Source: Arbacia lixula
Taxonomy: Eukaryota > Echinodermata > Echinoidea > Arbacioida > Arbaciidae
NCBI GenBank assembly: GCA_963669155.1
Contig: OZ022591.1
Span: forward strand, 9,708,253 to 9,772,252
DNA: 64,000 bases
Direction: 5' to 3'
Part shown: in pieces, positions 12,421-25,023 of the stretch
How positions within the stretch are numbered: the first letter of the stretch is position 1
Layout: each line of letters opens with the position of its first letter
The notes under the pieces: generated by a model
Told to the model about the DNA's origin: nothing
What the model saw: the letters and a program-made list of their open reading frames with translations, nothing else
Databases searched by the model: none
Made by a program: the position numbers and the translations under genes

Positions 12421-13013
12421 AATGTACTTTTCCCCTTTTTTTTATTACTATTGCAATTTATGTTTCATCCAAAATATCAATGAACAGTATATCAAATTAA
12501 ATTAAAAATGATTTGTTCAATTGATTTGAGAGAAAATAATAAAAATATATGTTTTATAAAAACAAAGTTTGGTACATGGTGTCGTAATCGGAAGTGCGCT
12601 GACAGAACTGTTGAAACGTGATATTAACAATGATTCCCTAGCAATGTGGACATAAACTCAGGACGTGAATAAAATTTGCATGCATAACGAAAATGCTTTA
12701 TTAGTATATAGAATGCGTGCCACTTATCGAAACTGAAGCACGTGAAGGCGTTTACTACGCTGTGACGACATAACATATAATGCTGATTTATAAGCATAGT
12801 TTATGTAATCACTGTGATTTCTATTCAAATAACAGTAACATAATGAAAAATTATTGTGGATATAATCGTTAGTGTATCCGCTTGTCTCGCAATGTAAGAT
12901 CAACAAGAAATCTAAAAAGATGACGTCGAAATATTGCAGCGGCGAATCTTTTTGGATTCCTTGTATACATTATATTGCGAGACAGACGAATATCATTAGC
13001 AACAGTAACATAC

Positions 13014-13193
13014 CTTGTCCATGATCAGGGGGAAGAGGGCGAAGACAGCACTCTTGCCGAATCCTGTCGGAAGGATTCCCATGCTGTGTTTTCCTTTGAC
13101 TAAAGCGTTCAATATTAACAATTGCTCCCTTTTGAGAGTCTTGAAGGGGAGGTCGAGTTCCTTCCGGAGCTGGCAAAACGCGGCGTGTGCCAT
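13014..13193 (-). CDS. RecQ-like helicase, exon 1 (start)
   Basis: The ATG at 13,193 has a good context (AAAATGG). The exon encodes 60 residues: a motif 0 region LPFKTLKREQLLILNAL with the conserved Gln (Q24), then GKHSMGILPTGFGKS, the Walker A motif (K47 is the ATP-binding Lys). It ends exactly after an AAG codon at the donor CAAG|GTATGT. Nothing in-frame upstream suggests a longer N-terminus, but a non-coding first exon cannot be excluded. Confidence 0.83.
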
Positions 13194-13224
13194 TTTGACG
13201 ATATGTGTTTGTACGTGGACTTGC

Positions 13225-13435
13225 GTGAATATATAGACAATTTTCGTAATGTATTCAAAACCTTTTCCTTAACTGAGTATGTAACTTGTCATTCAGGTTC
13301 AATGGATGGAATGCACTTTTAATCTATTACTGGTAGTTGTTGCTACTCGGACAAACCTCAAAAACGCTTTGGGGTTCCCATTAGTAACGTATTGTTTGAA
13401 CGACGTGAATAAAATTTGCATACATAACGAAGATG
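13225..13435. mobile_element. MITE F3 fragment forming the RecQ 5' flank
   Basis: Reverse-complemented, this stretch matches the interior of the TTAA element at 42,819-43,374 (shared gggaaccccaaagc, gtagcaacaacta, agtgcattccatccattgaa, aatacattacgaaaat). Its edge reaches to within ~35 bases of the helicase ATG and includes a TATATAT run near 13,228-13,234. The words gacgtgaataaaatttgcat and cataacgaa recur at 12,662-12,695, so exon 1 is bracketed by related repeat pieces about 740 bp apart. Confidence 0.65.
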
Positions 13436-15330
13436 GTCTATGAATATGATTTGAATATATCAGCAACAACATCGATATGTATATTAGCAGTGCTTTAATT
13501 ACAGCATGTATATTACACATGTAGCAGGTATGGGTGGTGGTGACTATGCAGCTACACATTCTGTGAACTAGCTATTGCTGGCCGCTGCTGCGCATCTAAC
13601 CGGTTGATTCTTCGTTCCAGTTGATTTCAAATGAAAACAGTTGGAATTTCCACATGGCCTCAACTGTTTTTTCCTTCTGGTATATATTGGAATGAATAAA
13701 TATTTGTCCACAAAATTAGGTGGAGGGAAATTTGACCTCACCTGTCAATCCGTCATCAGCAGGTCATCGGTTTGTGCAGATACTGTCTCACACAACCTTC
13801 GTTCCCTGATCTGAATGTTGCCGTATGATTGATAAGCCCCAACAAATGGTCTTTCGTGTGGATTAAAGCGGGGAACGGTGACTTGATCACATCGATTATA
13901 GAACGAGAAAGTTACAGTCTGCCCGGCCCGCTGCAGATTTCGTGAGATTTTAAATTGCCGCCTCACTATCTAGTCGCAGACTGTATGTAAGCGTACTGTG
14001 GTAACTAGACAACTCGCACCACGACCAACTCGCCCCAAATTTGGTCAAGTCGTCCCACCTTTTGGTCAAGTCGCTCCACTTTTTGGACAAGTCGTCCCAC
14101 GTTTTTGGTCAAGTCGCCCTACTTTTTCTTCACATGAATTCTCACAATTGTTTAGCTTTATACCTGATTTTCCTTCATAAATGGTTTGAAAAATGTATAT
14201 TTCACATCATGCATACCAAAGAATTTGGAAAATCTCGAATAAATGAGAGACAAAAAAGGTCCATTTCTGATCGTACATTTCCCATGTTCACGGCAATCCT
14301 GTTCCATTTTTACGAGTCGACCCACTTTTGGGTCATGCCGCACACGTTTTAACTTGACATGAATTCTTCGTGATTTTTTGCTTTAATCCTCTATTTGTTC
14401 CATCATTGATTTGGGAATGTATTTCCTAAAAAATAAAAAGGAATGAGTAAATGTGAACTTTTTCGGTCAAAATCTGATCGTATATCTACCCGAATAAATC
14501 CCGACGACGAAGGACTGTGTTCTTCCGCGTCCGCATTTCATCGGAAATAAATCCTCCACTTTTTTGACAATATTTCTTGCTGAAATTATTAATTGGACTC
14601 ATACTAATACTCATACTAATACGGGATCCTCATACTTTACTTTACTCCTACTCCTACCTTACTCTCTTAATTTACACTATAAAATCGCAGCCTCGTTTGG
14701 TAGAAAGCTTATTGGGGCCTAGGTGACAGCAAATTATTTTTGAGTAGGATCACAACTGGTATAAACCATGGAAAAACAAAGAAAATACTAATTTAGAACC
14801 AATAGATAACTAGAAACTGCCTGAATAACATTATATTGATTGCTATATTGCGAGTCAAGTAGGTTTTGCTAGTTGTCCCAAACCTAGCGGTTACTGTAGC
14901 CTAGTCGACCAGAGACCGTATCAGTGCACATGGCAGCTCTCTGCTTAATTGAGAAGCTAGCTTAGGGGAAAAGTGTTGTGCGATACGCTCAACACTGCAG
15001 TAAGGTAATTGGTTTATGAAATATAGGCTATGATCTCTAGAAAAGGTGGAATTTTTAAGGTTTTTGACATTTTCTGATACGGTTTGTAAAGCTATGGTGC
15101 AAGATTTCATACTCAGTATAATAAGGTTTAAAATCTAGTACCATCGATTCCTTCAACTTAAGAAGTTGAGTTCTACATAGGAGAGTTACATGGTGAAGCA
15201 CAGATGTGATTCCTGAAGCTGTAAAAACTCCAACCTCAGAATTATTAACCCTCATATTTAAGTAGTTGTTCTTGTCCTATTCCCAGAAGATTTTTTTTCA
15301 GCGTTACAAAATTTCAAAATTTCAAAAAAA
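13436..15330. other. Non-coding interval with a small minisatellite
   Basis: No exon is supported. A short array at about 14,024-14,127 repeats ggtcaagtcg-t/c-ccac-cttttt with a ~22-26-base period, four to five units. (Near 14,600 there is a minor actcatactaata repeat.) The remainder is AT-rich unique-looking sequence. Confidence 0.5.
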
Positions 15331-15339
15331 GGGAAAGTG

Positions 15340-15630
15340 GGGGGGGGGGGGGGGGGGGTGAACGCCAAAAGGTGCGACCCCCCCCCCCCCACATACGCGC
15401 CTGAAGCGTTATATTGCATGTTTTAGTCCATTGTGTAACCATGTTAAATGTCGATTGACTCGCATTGATGCATTTGCTCAATGGGGGGGGGGGGGGGGGG
15501 GGGGTGAACGCCAAAAGGTGCGACCCCCCCCCCCACATACGCGCCTGAAGCGTTATATTGCATGTTTTAGTCCATTGTGTAACCATGTTAAATGTCGATT
15601 GACTCGCATTGATGCATTTGCTCAAAAAGA
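15340..15630. repeat. 146-bp direct duplication with facing poly-G and poly-C runs
   Basis: Two copies about 146 bp apart (gtgaacgccaaaagg at ~15,358 and ~15,504) each start with 18-22 G, then 25 bases, then 10-14 C, then an identical ~100-base tail ending gatgcatttgctcaa. The G and C runs can pair as a hairpin or form G-quadruplexes, a likely cause of the duplication or of assembly error. Confidence 0.85.
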
Positions 15631-15711
15631 GATCAATTAAAACGTTTGGTTATCAAAAGAACAGGAAACAATCTCCCTTACATTATTTCCCTCCCATGTC
15701 TCATACGTTAA

Positions 15712-15960
15712 AGCTATAGTTCACCATGAAATCAAGTTTGTTTTAATAAAAGGAGATATTAAAGAAACATTACTGGAGGCTTTATGAAAATTTGCCAAAG
15801 GATAAGAAAGTGATGATCTTTTGAAGTTTTGATTTTGTGACGTCACGTGCGAGGTGCTCTCCTATGTGTTTTGCGTAATCCGGTGATTGAATTGAAATGG
15901 ATATCGGTCTGTCTATAGTAAAGGGATATTTTTGACACATATGAATCATTTGAAATTATG
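15712..15960. mobile_element. MITE F1, left half
   Basis: After TTAA at 15,708-15,711 the sequence gives a (g/c)tatagttcacc-type end, then aaagaaacattactg..ggcttt, gataagaaagtgatgatctttt and ttttgtgacgtcacgtgcgaggtgctctc, matching the left arm of the F1 elements at 26,656 and 11,960. It stops about 15,960; the matching right half appears at ~18,205-18,362. Confidence 0.7.
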
Positions 15961-18204
15961 ACCACCTTGCACCACCAACATATTGAATATTGAGTGTTGA
16001 ATTTCCTCCAAAATAACTTGAGCTAAAATCCTGCTCTGAATGTTCATTATTATAATTCATTTCTAAACTAAGCCTGTACATTTACCATATCACGTTGGTA
16101 ACGGGGTCTGGCAAATTTGTACAGGGCAAATTTTCTAAAGCCTACAAATCCTTATAAAGTGCAAATCAATATATTTCTTTGATATCTTATTATTATTGGC
16201 TGGTTCATTTAAGAGACAAAAGAAATAATTGGAATTTAAGAGATTTATGCAAATGTTACAGTAAATGTGGCAGAAATGTACCCATTACTATGGATCCCAC
16301 TACATATAATTTATCCATAATGCTCACAATACTTTCTAACGATTCTCTCAATGATCATCCAGGGAAGTACGTCTCTCGTAGGCCTACTTAACTTAAGTGA
16401 TTTTTTTCTGTTTTATACATAATAATGAGGTATTGCAAATAAGCTTCTCAACTATAAAACAATATATAAATGCATTTTTACTTTAAGGAAGTACAGTATT
16501 ACCTACATGCATTCAAAACGTATTGGTTCAATTAATATGCAGAGTCACAGAGTGCTCTTGAGTTTTAACTTCGGCCTTTTCCATTTTAACTTATTCTCCC
16601 CCGATTGAAACCTGTATATTCCTATGTAGTACAGAAATCTTCGATGAAAGGGGATTTAATGCCTTTTGTTAACAAGTTGTACAATTCAATGCAATGAATT
16701 ACGTGATACATGTACCCCGTACTTAATGAAAAACGATCCTTTTCATGTCAAGTTTCGATATGTGATTGAGGTTTCAGTCAATAACGAATTGGCTTTTTTG
16801 CTCTACCTAACATTTTCTGACAATAGACACGACGAATGTCAAGTGATGAAAGCATGATTGATTACGAAATAAGAATCGTGTAATGAAATACTGTGTCTAT
16901 CAAGTAGCTCCCTCTTATCAATTGGTATATAGGGTGGGATACAAAATCGACTTGTGGAAAACACGGAATGGATCTCTTTTTTTTAAATCAATCACTCTTT
17001 AATTACAATGACGGACGGAGCTGATATATTTTAAGTGCTGTATCGTGCTTGGAAACAACCAGACCATTACAATGACGGACGGAGCTGATATATTATAAGT
17101 GCTGTATCGTGCTTGGAAACAACCGTGTCTGGAGACGTTTACGTCAGCAAATAAAAGCTAGGCCTTCTTCCCATGCTTAGCTTTCCACACCAGACCCAGT
17201 TGTTTCGAGATTTGGTTGTATCCATGCACTCCACAACCTAGAACCTATGTTCTTGTTTTTGTTCATTGGCGATTTAAGACGCGTTTCTCAATCGCACTCG
17301 AGTATGTGCACGCCGGTAGAACGTAGCCTGGTAAAATTTGTTGTATTTGTTTATAAGTTTAACACACAGAGGTGCGTTATGGATGTATGGGAGGGGGATA
17401 TCCCCCGGGCATATAACATCTTGAATCGTCACTGAATATAAAAATGCAGGGTGCCTTACCACAACATGTGTAGGTCTATTAAAGGTATCTTAATCGAGTA
17501 TTTTACCTAAAATTAGTGACTTAGCTCATCAGTGTGATATTTCTTTCTTCATAAGATAAACAAAGTTATGGCGCACATTAATCAACACATAAACAATGCA
17601 CCATCAACATTCGTTAGGAGTACATGTACATGTTAATTAGTTTCACCCTATCTTTCGTGTGAATGTTTTTAACAGTGTTTTTAACAGTTCTTTTTAAGTG
17701 ACGAAAGCGACATGTGTTCTACCATGTGTTTGCAAGTTCTTAAATATGGTTTTGATATCTAACATATTTAGTGAAAGCTAAAATTTCAACTGAATGATAT
17801 GTTAATCTCTTAACGCCATGATTTCAACATTCAACCACATTCATAATCTACACGTACTACCGCTGCCGACAGGCGTTTAAAATAAATGTATTATTATTTA
17901 TTTGGCATGATCGGTGGAAAATGTTTTTTTTTTCAAAAGCAATTAACACTTTTGTTGAAATTTTAGGAGTCCATTACATCTCTTAATTCATGCCGTTATA
18001 ATAAGGGCCAAGGACTTACATAGCTTGGTTAATTTAATTTACATTTTTATTTATAAGGTGTACCCATACTACAGACAAAATGCTCTTTGGGGTCTATACC
18101 AAATAACATATACATATAATATATCAGATAGAAACAACAAAGCAGTTATACCATTGTCAAAAACAGATTCTGTAAAGAGCATGTAATTATACTGTACACA
18201 AAAT
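15961..18204. other. Interval between F1 half-elements
   Basis: No gene is supported. At 17,002-17,125 there are two 64-bp direct copies (attacaatgacggacggagc, then tgctgtatcgtgcttggaaacaacc). If the two F1 halves are one element, this ~2.2 kb is a later insertion into it, but I see no clear terminal repeats for the insert. Confidence 0.4.
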
Positions 18205-18366
18205 ATGAGAGATCATCTCGAACGTGACGTCACAGAATTGAACTTTCTAAAGATCATAATTTTCTTATCCTTTAACAGATTTCCGTCAAATTTTCACTTA
18301 TATGTTTCTTACATGTTTCTGCTTTGATTGAAACCAACTTATCTTCAGGGTGAACTGTCCCTTTAA
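18205..18366. mobile_element. MITE F1, right half ending at TTAA
   Basis: Sequence cgaacgtgacgtcacag..ttctaaagatcataattttcttatcc and ttcacttatatgtttctta leads to accaacttatcttcagggtgaactgtccct and then TTAA (18,363-18,366). This is the cleanest outer end of the family and shows its TTAA target. Confidence 0.75.
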
Positions 18367-19585
18367 TCCACTTCGCCGTTTCCACCCAGGTTTGAAAGTG
18401 AGTACCCGGTAAGAATGATCCTTTGGGTTTAGTTATCGTACAGTGAAATATAGATTAGGTCGCTTTAAAATTGTGAAATGCATTGATATACCGTTATAGA
18501 TATTTTAGGTTTACTCGACACAACTTTAAGGTAGTATCATAATTGCACTTACTGGGCAAATATATTGCATTTGATAACGTGACTAGAATGGTATAGGCTA
18601 CATGAATATCATTAACGTGATTGATACTTATATGATGTCATTATTTTACCATTAATTATACAACACTATAATTATCAGATTCGCTAACTTGGTAACGATA
18701 TATTGGATACCCTTAATAATTTAAAAGTGATCAGAAGGTCACACCAGCAGAAGGCAGCAAAAAACTATTCGTTCCACCCTCACCCCCCCCCCCTCCCTCC
18801 ACGCACGTCCATTTTTACCCATCCCTCAATTCACCCTTTCATATTTCACTCATGATGTACTATTTTGTTGACCGTTGTACATCCGAATTGAATAAGGAAC
18901 AAAAGAATCTGCGTAAGGTTTAATACGGCATTTCATTGACCTTATTCTTCTTCCAAAACTCCGTAAGGACCCCCGGTGATTACGATCTAGGATCGAAAAT
19001 AGGTGGTGGGGATTGCCCATTCACAATTTTTTTTTGAGTCTGAAATATACGCTTACATGTATAAGGAAATGATCCGGACAGAACATGTGGATTGAAGCAC
19101 TTTTGATTTCACTTTCATCTTTGATAGCTATTTCAATAAAAAATAAAGGGAAATATACCTAATCTTAAAGACGTGTTACGTATATTAAAAAACAATATAC
19201 ATGTATCGGCGTGTTTGCAGGGAATCCTCCACAATTTGAACGTTCTTGTTCCTTGAGCACTGGAATAAAAATTGTGAACACTGCAATGGAATAATATCAT
19301 GCACAGCATTTAAAAAAAGATATTCAAATGAATAAAGAATTTGAATATAACCCTCGATCCTTAGGGGTCATCTTCACGTTATAACGTATAGACGTAACAT
19401 TTAAAAGGGTCTTTGACTTGTGTGTTCTACTTTCCTTTCGAGATCTACTATTTTTGTCGACTCGGTTTCGTCTTCTTCTAGAATAGAGCCTTTTTACAAA
19501 GTGGGGTCATATCCTAAATCCGTCCACCTTAAAAGTTGCTCAGTCATCCACTACACGACGCCTCGGACCTTCACAACGCCTTGCT
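18367..19585. other. Intergenic DNA downstream of first GPCR
   Basis: AT-rich with a short C-rich run near 18,783. No conserved gene or large repeat is recognised. The start of the GPCR 3' flank (minus strand) lies at its right edge. Confidence 0.4.
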
Positions 19586-20623
19586 TTAAGGTCCAGTGCG
19601 CTTGATTGACGTCCACACGGAGCGCAGGATGACCAGGAAAGCTTGACGAAATTGCAGATCACGATAACCGTAGACGACGGGATTCATAGCAGAGTTGAAC
19701 AACGACGTCAAAAAGATCGTTCCGGTAATCATCGCTCGGACGACGTCGGAGTATTTCGTAGTTAGAGCCAATAACAGAAAAATCATGCATGGTGTCCAAG
19801 ATACGAAGAACAAACCGACTATGATGGAGGTGGTCCTCACCGCTTTGAGACGAATAAGGCCTTCCTGAGCCCCGGCGTGATCGGGGACCACTTCACGCTG
19901 AGCTTCGATCGATTTGTACTGTTTCAGAGCGATTCTCAGTATGATAACATTGCAGGTGATGAGAGTAGCGGTTAGAAAGATGCCGGAAAATGCTAAAATC
20001 CACATCATAATGGTGATGATCTGCCCTTCATAAGGAGTACCAGTGCATGGACTTGTTGGATGTATCACTACGGTGTGCCCGATAAAGAAAGCGCAACTGA
20101 TCAACCATAGTGCAGTGATGCTGCATATGACGCGGTATTTTGTGACCAACGATGCGTACCGCAGCGGTCGTGTTACAGCGATGTACCGGTCCAAGGTCAG
20201 GGCTACAACATGCGTGACAGCAACACAGCTTAAAAAATAAAGAGGAAATATTGCAAGATGCGGTTTCGATTGACAGCTGTAGATGTCATGAAGGACATAT
20301 ATTGTGAGAGGACTTCCGATTGTTCCTGAAAGAAGATCGGCGGTGGCGAGACTAGCTAGAATCAGATTAGTCGGAGTACGTAGACGATGATTCTGGTAAA
20401 CTGCCACAATCACCAGCATATTAGCCACAACGATGAAAGGCGTAAACATTGCAATTGGTACAGAAAATACCAGCATGATCAAGCTACTTGATGCAATAGT
20501 CTTGCTAGACTCATGTGTGCTATCATATTCCGACAAGAGAGTCTCGTTTTCGGAACAGTACAGATCCATCATCAATTTTAGAGAAAAGGTCCACAAATCA
20601 TTGCAGTGCAGCACTATCATCAT
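19586..20623 (-). CDS. Intronless rhodopsin-class GPCR 1
   Basis: A single-exon seven-transmembrane receptor of 345 residues, or ~327 if translation starts at Met19 (20,569), which is followed by an NET glycosylation site. Class A marks are N68 (1.50) in VANMLV, D96 (2.50) in ATADLLSG, C117 before TM3 pairing with C193 in the second loop, D145-R146-Y147 (DRY), W276-T-P278 in TM6 and N314-P315-x-x-Y in TM7. Position 3.32 is Leu, not Asp, so an amine ligand is unlikely. TM5 has no Pro at 5.50. The third loop holds KQYKSIEAQRE and RLKAVRTT, shared by all six receptors here. It would act at the plasma membrane through G proteins; ligand unknown. It is closest to the receptor at 28,877. Confidence 0.92.
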   Translation of the reverse strand: MMIVLHCNDLWTFSLKLMMDLYCSENETLLSEYDSTHESSKTIASSSLIMLVFSVPIAMFTPFIVVANMLVIVAVYQNHRLRTPTNLILASLATADLLSGTIGSPLTIYVLHDIYSCQSKPHLAIFPLYFLSCVAVTHVVALTLDRYIAVTRPLRYASLVTKYRVICSITALWLISCAFFIGHTVVIHPTSPCTGTPYEGQIITIMMWILAFSGIFLTATLITCNVIILRIALKQYKSIEAQREVVPDHAGAQEGLIRLKAVRTTSIIVGLFFVSWTPCMIFLLLALTTKYSDVVRAMITGTIFLTSLFNSAMNPVVYGYRDLQFRQAFLVILRSVWTSIKRTGP

Positions 20624-21180
20624 TTAACATATTTTAACCAAATTTCATGGCAGATCATAAATGTTTGGCACACGCGTTATTTCTCCTTCTTCAACACTCT
20701 GTCCAATTTCGTTAATCGGTTTTATATGTGGGTGAAGCCACAGATGTCATCAAGTTAATATGCCACCATTCTGCCGCCGTGATCGATCACTCTATATTGA
20801 CAATTACCGGTCAAGCTTGTGACAGAAGTACCGTGTGTGTATGTGTGTGCGCGCGAGTATATTTGTGTGAGTGAGGCATATCCCTCCTTTGTGCGAGAGC
20901 AATATATTCTGATGCACTAGCTGAACATAGGTCTCAGTATTTCAAAGGATATAACTCAATAGACCGGTTTACTAGCAAAAAGAACAACTTTGCATTGCAT
21001 TTGCCAAATCACTGTCTAATAACCCACAATTTACCGAGACAAAAGCATATGAATATTTCTCTCAAACATATACCAAAGCTCAATCAATATAAAATGTAAA
21101 ACGAATAGATTTACAAAGAGTGAAATCCCATATTTCATTGACCTCTTAAACCGCCAATAAAATGATGATTTTTTTTTATA
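20624..21180. other. GPCR 1 upstream region
   Basis: No other gene. A (GT)n-like tract lies near 20,830-20,870. I see no convincing core promoter. Confidence 0.35.
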
Positions 21181-21452
21181 TTGTATATACTCAGTATTAA
21201 ATCATACCACGCGTATGTACTCTTTACACCCAAACCTTTAAAACTTTTATATTCATTATATTTTAATCATATATGTGTAGGTCGTTTCAGGAATGAGCTC
21301 TTTACTTTGTATTTACATGTATTGTATTACTATTTTTGTAAACATCAACATTTCAGCCTCTTGGCTGCAGTTGCATGTATTTTCCTTTAAATGTGTGTAA
21401 CTTTTGAATATTTACTGAATAAACCACTATATCGAATTGAATTGAATAAACA
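21181..21452 (+). mobile_element. LINE 3' end fragment
   Basis: A T-rich region containing ttcagcctcttggctgcagttg and ending aataaaccactatatcgaattgaattgaataaa resembles CR1/L2-type 3' UTRs with a short ATTGA tail. No ORF survives. Confidence 0.5.
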
Positions 21453-21474
21453 AATTTTATGCACAGGGCCAACC

Positions 21475-21605
21475 AGTTTAACAAAGGTTGCCCACCGGAA
21501 CTCTTGCCCGAGGTTTGCCCGACATAGTAACAACTAATGTATGCAAAGTAGATTCCAAGTATTGAAATACCATTGTTACAGGTTAATTGAATAACTCATT
21601 ACCAG
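21475..21605. mobile_element. MITE F3-like interior fragment
   Basis: Shared pieces with 43,030-43,150 are gcccgaggttt, agtaacaactaatg, gcaaagtagattcca and ttacaggttaattgaataac. The outer ends are missing. Confidence 0.5.
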
Positions 21606-22684
21606 GGAAGAAACATCCATAAATTTGACTACATTAGTAAACCGGTCTATTATTTGCTTCACATGGCGTCATGGCATCCGCTCCTTCGCTCTCTCATCAA
21701 ATGGTTACCCCGATCCCAATTTTCAAATCCTGGACTCACCACCACATGAGAAAGCCAACTCTCTCCTTGATACCCAACTGTTAAAAAAAAACTGGCAAAT
21801 GGCAATATCGGCGAAGTGTCCGTTACTGCGTATCAGAAGTAGTTAGAATGATTGACAGGTCCGGAAATCAATGACGCGATATTTGACTTCATTTAGCGCT
21901 GGTGTGTCAAATTCAATGTTGGGTTTCGATATGGAATTAATAAGAGTTGAGTTGATGAGTGTATCTCGTTTATCTGCTCCATCGCCCCGTTCATTCGCGG
22001 GAAAGTATGGTGGGTCACAACAAAATTGTCGGCTTCGTGTACAGTGTGTGGTAAAACGCTGCCCCCCCCCCTTCAGAGAGAACAACAAAAAAGATTCGTT
22101 ATCCCTTTTATTTGTTTATTAGTATCATTTACAAAGCGTAGCCCCGTCAGTGGTTAACCATTCAACTGGATGTCCTGCCTTGTCATTTTACACATCATAG
22201 TTGACATATAATTTGCATTGTTTGACCACAAATGATAACAAGCAAAATTGTATCTATTGCATCTGGTAGACACGTTTATGTCTCATGCCGGTTTCCATTT
22301 CGGCACAATAAAAAAATGTTTATCAAATGTAACAATATCCGTTTTACAGTGGTTAAAAACATATCTAAAAATGTATGTCAATTCAGTTATATCATGGGTT
22401 ATTTCCATTTGATAGAGATCGTCATCATCTGTAACAATAGCAACCGGCAACCGGTTTGTAGTGGACATAGACACAATTCAAAATACATATCAGTAGCATT
22501 TGATACACACACGGATGATTCTTTTTCGGTACAATTTGCAAATACATATTTTTCAAACAACATATTCAGATGTGAAGGCCATTATACTTTCTAATTGTCA
22601 TCGTATTTCTGTGTGCAGATTCAAGAGGTTTGTGGATCGATGTAGATTACGTTGCGTGGAAAGCAGGGTCCAATTAAAGCATGG
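21606..22684. other. Non-coding interval
   Basis: Open frames here (for example 22,232-22,594 plus) show no domain or codon pattern that supports a gene. I see no strong repeat. Confidence 0.35.
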
Positions 22685-22688
22685 TTAA

Positions 22689-23334
22689 TTCAAAGGTCCC
22701 CTGTCATCAAAATGTATGTCGACTTATGTTGATGAAACATAATAAGTACATAACAAAATCTCTAACTGTTCAATGGAAATATGTGTCTTATATTTTAAAA
22801 TAATTTTTCTTCATTTTTTCTCAGCACTGATAAGCCCCACCTCTAAAATATCCTCCAACTTCAGATTCCCCCTGTGACATCATCAAAGGTAGAAATTAGC
22901 ACGATAATAAGCAGAAATTATGCACAAATTAAACATGGAAATGACTACCTCCACCTGCCCACAAGAGCATCACATGTCTTCACACAATACCATCTAACAA
23001 CCTTTCATGTGGGAATAATTGTTTCCTTATGTCATAAATGTGTTAGCTATGTGATGCTATTATAATCACTTGCAGGTAGTCATTGCAATGTTTAGTTTGT
23101 GCATGAATTATGTCTATTATCCTGCTAATTTCTACCTTTGATGATGTCACAGGGGGAATCTTGAGTTGGAGGATATTTTGGAGGCGGGGCTTATCAGTGC
23201 TTAGAAAAAATATAGACAAATTATTTTAAAATATAGGACACATATTTCCATTGAACAGTTAGTGATTTTGTTATATGAATATTAAGTGACTTCAACAGAA
23301 GTCAACATATATTTTGATGTCAGGGGCCCTTTAA
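22689..23334. mobile_element. Palindromic TTAA MITE F2, copy 1
   Basis: Long inverted arms: (aa)aggtcccctgtcatcaaaatg ... gcactgataagccccacctc on the left mirror gaggcggggcttatcagtgct ... attttgatgtcaggggccct on the right, ending at TTAA (23,331-23,334). Inner parts (catgtcttcacacaat; tgacatcatcaaaggtagaaatta) are also mirrored. About 640 bp, non-coding; the second copy is at 31,782. It lies between GPCR 1 and GPCR 2. Confidence 0.85.
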
Positions 23335-23958
23335 AAGGTTCCCCGCCATAGCGTACGCGGTGCGTGTAGTAGTGTACAGTACAATATATTCACTAGTGTT
23401 CAGCTTCGTGAATAACTCGGACTTAAATGGTTCCAATACGGTTCCTTTTAAAGCCCCCTATCTCCTGATAGTGGGAGAAAGGGGTTGCAGGATATTTTAT
23501 AAGTAAGAACAACATTTCTAAGAACAAATAGTATTATGGTGCGAACGACATGTGATGTAGGATATAGCCGAAGCTTTTACGATGATACTCAATCCTTAAG
23601 ATAGTAAACGAAAGAATGTCATTTTCCAAGCATAATGTACTACGCCCAGGTGAAAAGATGATTGGTGGTCCATCTTCACGCATGATTTCCTGAAAACAAG
23701 CAGACGCCTTCAAACTAACATCAATTCTCCATTTTCTTTCCAAATTTGAGGTCAAGTCACGTTTCGTATACTTTTGAGTCCATTCTGAAATACATGTATG
23801 TATGAATTTTGTTTACGGTCTTGTTTCTGTACGATACGTATCTACTGTATATGATACTCGATTAACTCTTCGTATGCTTGCATGATGTGCATTATGCCAC
23901 CAATACATTCCCTACTGAGCAGCATCATTCTGAATCACGCCTCCTCCAAAAGTATGTA
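23335..23958. other. GPCR 2 downstream flank
   Basis: No gene or strong repeat is seen. Confidence 0.35.
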
Positions 23959-25023
23959 TTATGGCGTGGAGCAAGTAAAATTTCTACTGACAGAGCTCAG
24001 AATGGCGATGAAGGCTCGGCGGAATTGCAGGTCACGATATCCGTAGACGACGGGATTCATGGTGGAGTTAAACGACATCAACATAAAGGTCACTGCTATC
24101 GCGGTCGCTCGGACGAAGTCGGAGTATTCTATGGTCAAGCTTACGACCAGATAGAGCAGGGATGGAATCCAAGCAGCACAGAAGAACCCAACTATGATGG
24201 TGGTCGTCTTCACAGCCTTCAGTCGATCAAGTCCTTCATGTTTTTCGAGCTGATGACGGGCCACTCCACGCTGAACGGCGATGGATTTGTACTGTCTCAG
24301 TGCGATTTTCAGTATCAGGATATTGCAGATGACGAGAATGGTGATAAAAGAGAAGATGGTCACTGCTAAACACCATTGATAAAAGCTGTAGATCTGCCCT
24401 CTCAAAGGAAGTCCATAGCAGGGACACGTAGAGTTGGCAACAACGGCTTTCCCGATGAAGAACATAACAGAGACCAGCCATTGAATCGCGATCCACGATA
24501 CAACGCGCTTCATTGTGACCAAGGCCGTGTACCGCAGCGGCCGCGTCACCGCCAGGTACCGATCCATCGTTAGCGTCACTACGTGCGAGCAGGTAACCCC
24601 ATTCAAGACATAATAAGGAATTGTAGCAAGATATGGTCTGGACTGGCACCTGTAGATATCGTTGAGGACGTATATTTTGAGAGGACTGTCCAAAAGTCCC
24701 GATAGGAAATCGGCAAACGCGAGACTAGCGAGGAACAGATTAGTCGGAGTACGCAGACGGTGATTCTGGTAAACTGCTAACATGACTAATATGTTACCCA
24801 CGATGATGAAGGGCGTAACCAGTGCAATGGGTACAGAAAAGGTCAGCATGAACAAGCTGTTGGATGCAAAAGTGATGTTGGGTTCAATTGAGCTATTATA
24901 TTCCATAGAGAGCATCTTGATCGTTATTGTTTGAGAATTTCCTTGCAGTTCATTCCTTTCACTATCTTGACTATACCATGGACACAACCAAATCGTGTGT
25001 TGCAACTGCACAATTATGAACAA
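23959..25023 (-). CDS. Intronless rhodopsin-class GPCR 2
   Basis: Open frame of 354 residues. The likelier start is Met37 or Met40 (24,915 or 24,906), just before two N-glycosylation sites (NSS, NIT). The first 36 residues look like read-through upstream sequence. Class A hallmarks are N77 (1.50), D105 (2.50) in AFADFLSG, the CQS Cys before TM3, MDRY, a Cys in loop 2 (CPCYG), AWIP in TM6 and NPVVY in TM7. The third loop has RQYKSIAVQRG and RLKAVKTT. TM6 carries AAWIP where its relatives have SWTP. It is the most diverged of the minus-strand trio. Plasma-membrane receptor; ligand unknown, non-aminergic by position 3.32. Confidence 0.92.
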   Translation of the reverse strand: MFIIVQLQHTIWLCPWYSQDSERNELQGNSQTITIKMLSMEYNSSIEPNITFASNSLFMLTFSVPIALVTPFIIVGNILVMLAVYQNHRLRTPTNLFLASLAFADFLSGLLDSPLKIYVLNDIYRCQSRPYLATIPYYVLNGVTCSHVVTLTMDRYLAVTRPLRYTALVTMKRVVSWIAIQWLVSVMFFIGKAVVANSTCPCYGLPLRGQIYSFYQWCLAVTIFSFITILVICNILILKIALRQYKSIAVQRGVARHQLEKHEGLDRLKAVKTTTIIVGFFCAAWIPSLLYLVVSLTIEYSDFVRATAIAVTFMLMSFNSTMNPVVYGYRDLQFRRAFIAILSSVSRNFTCSTP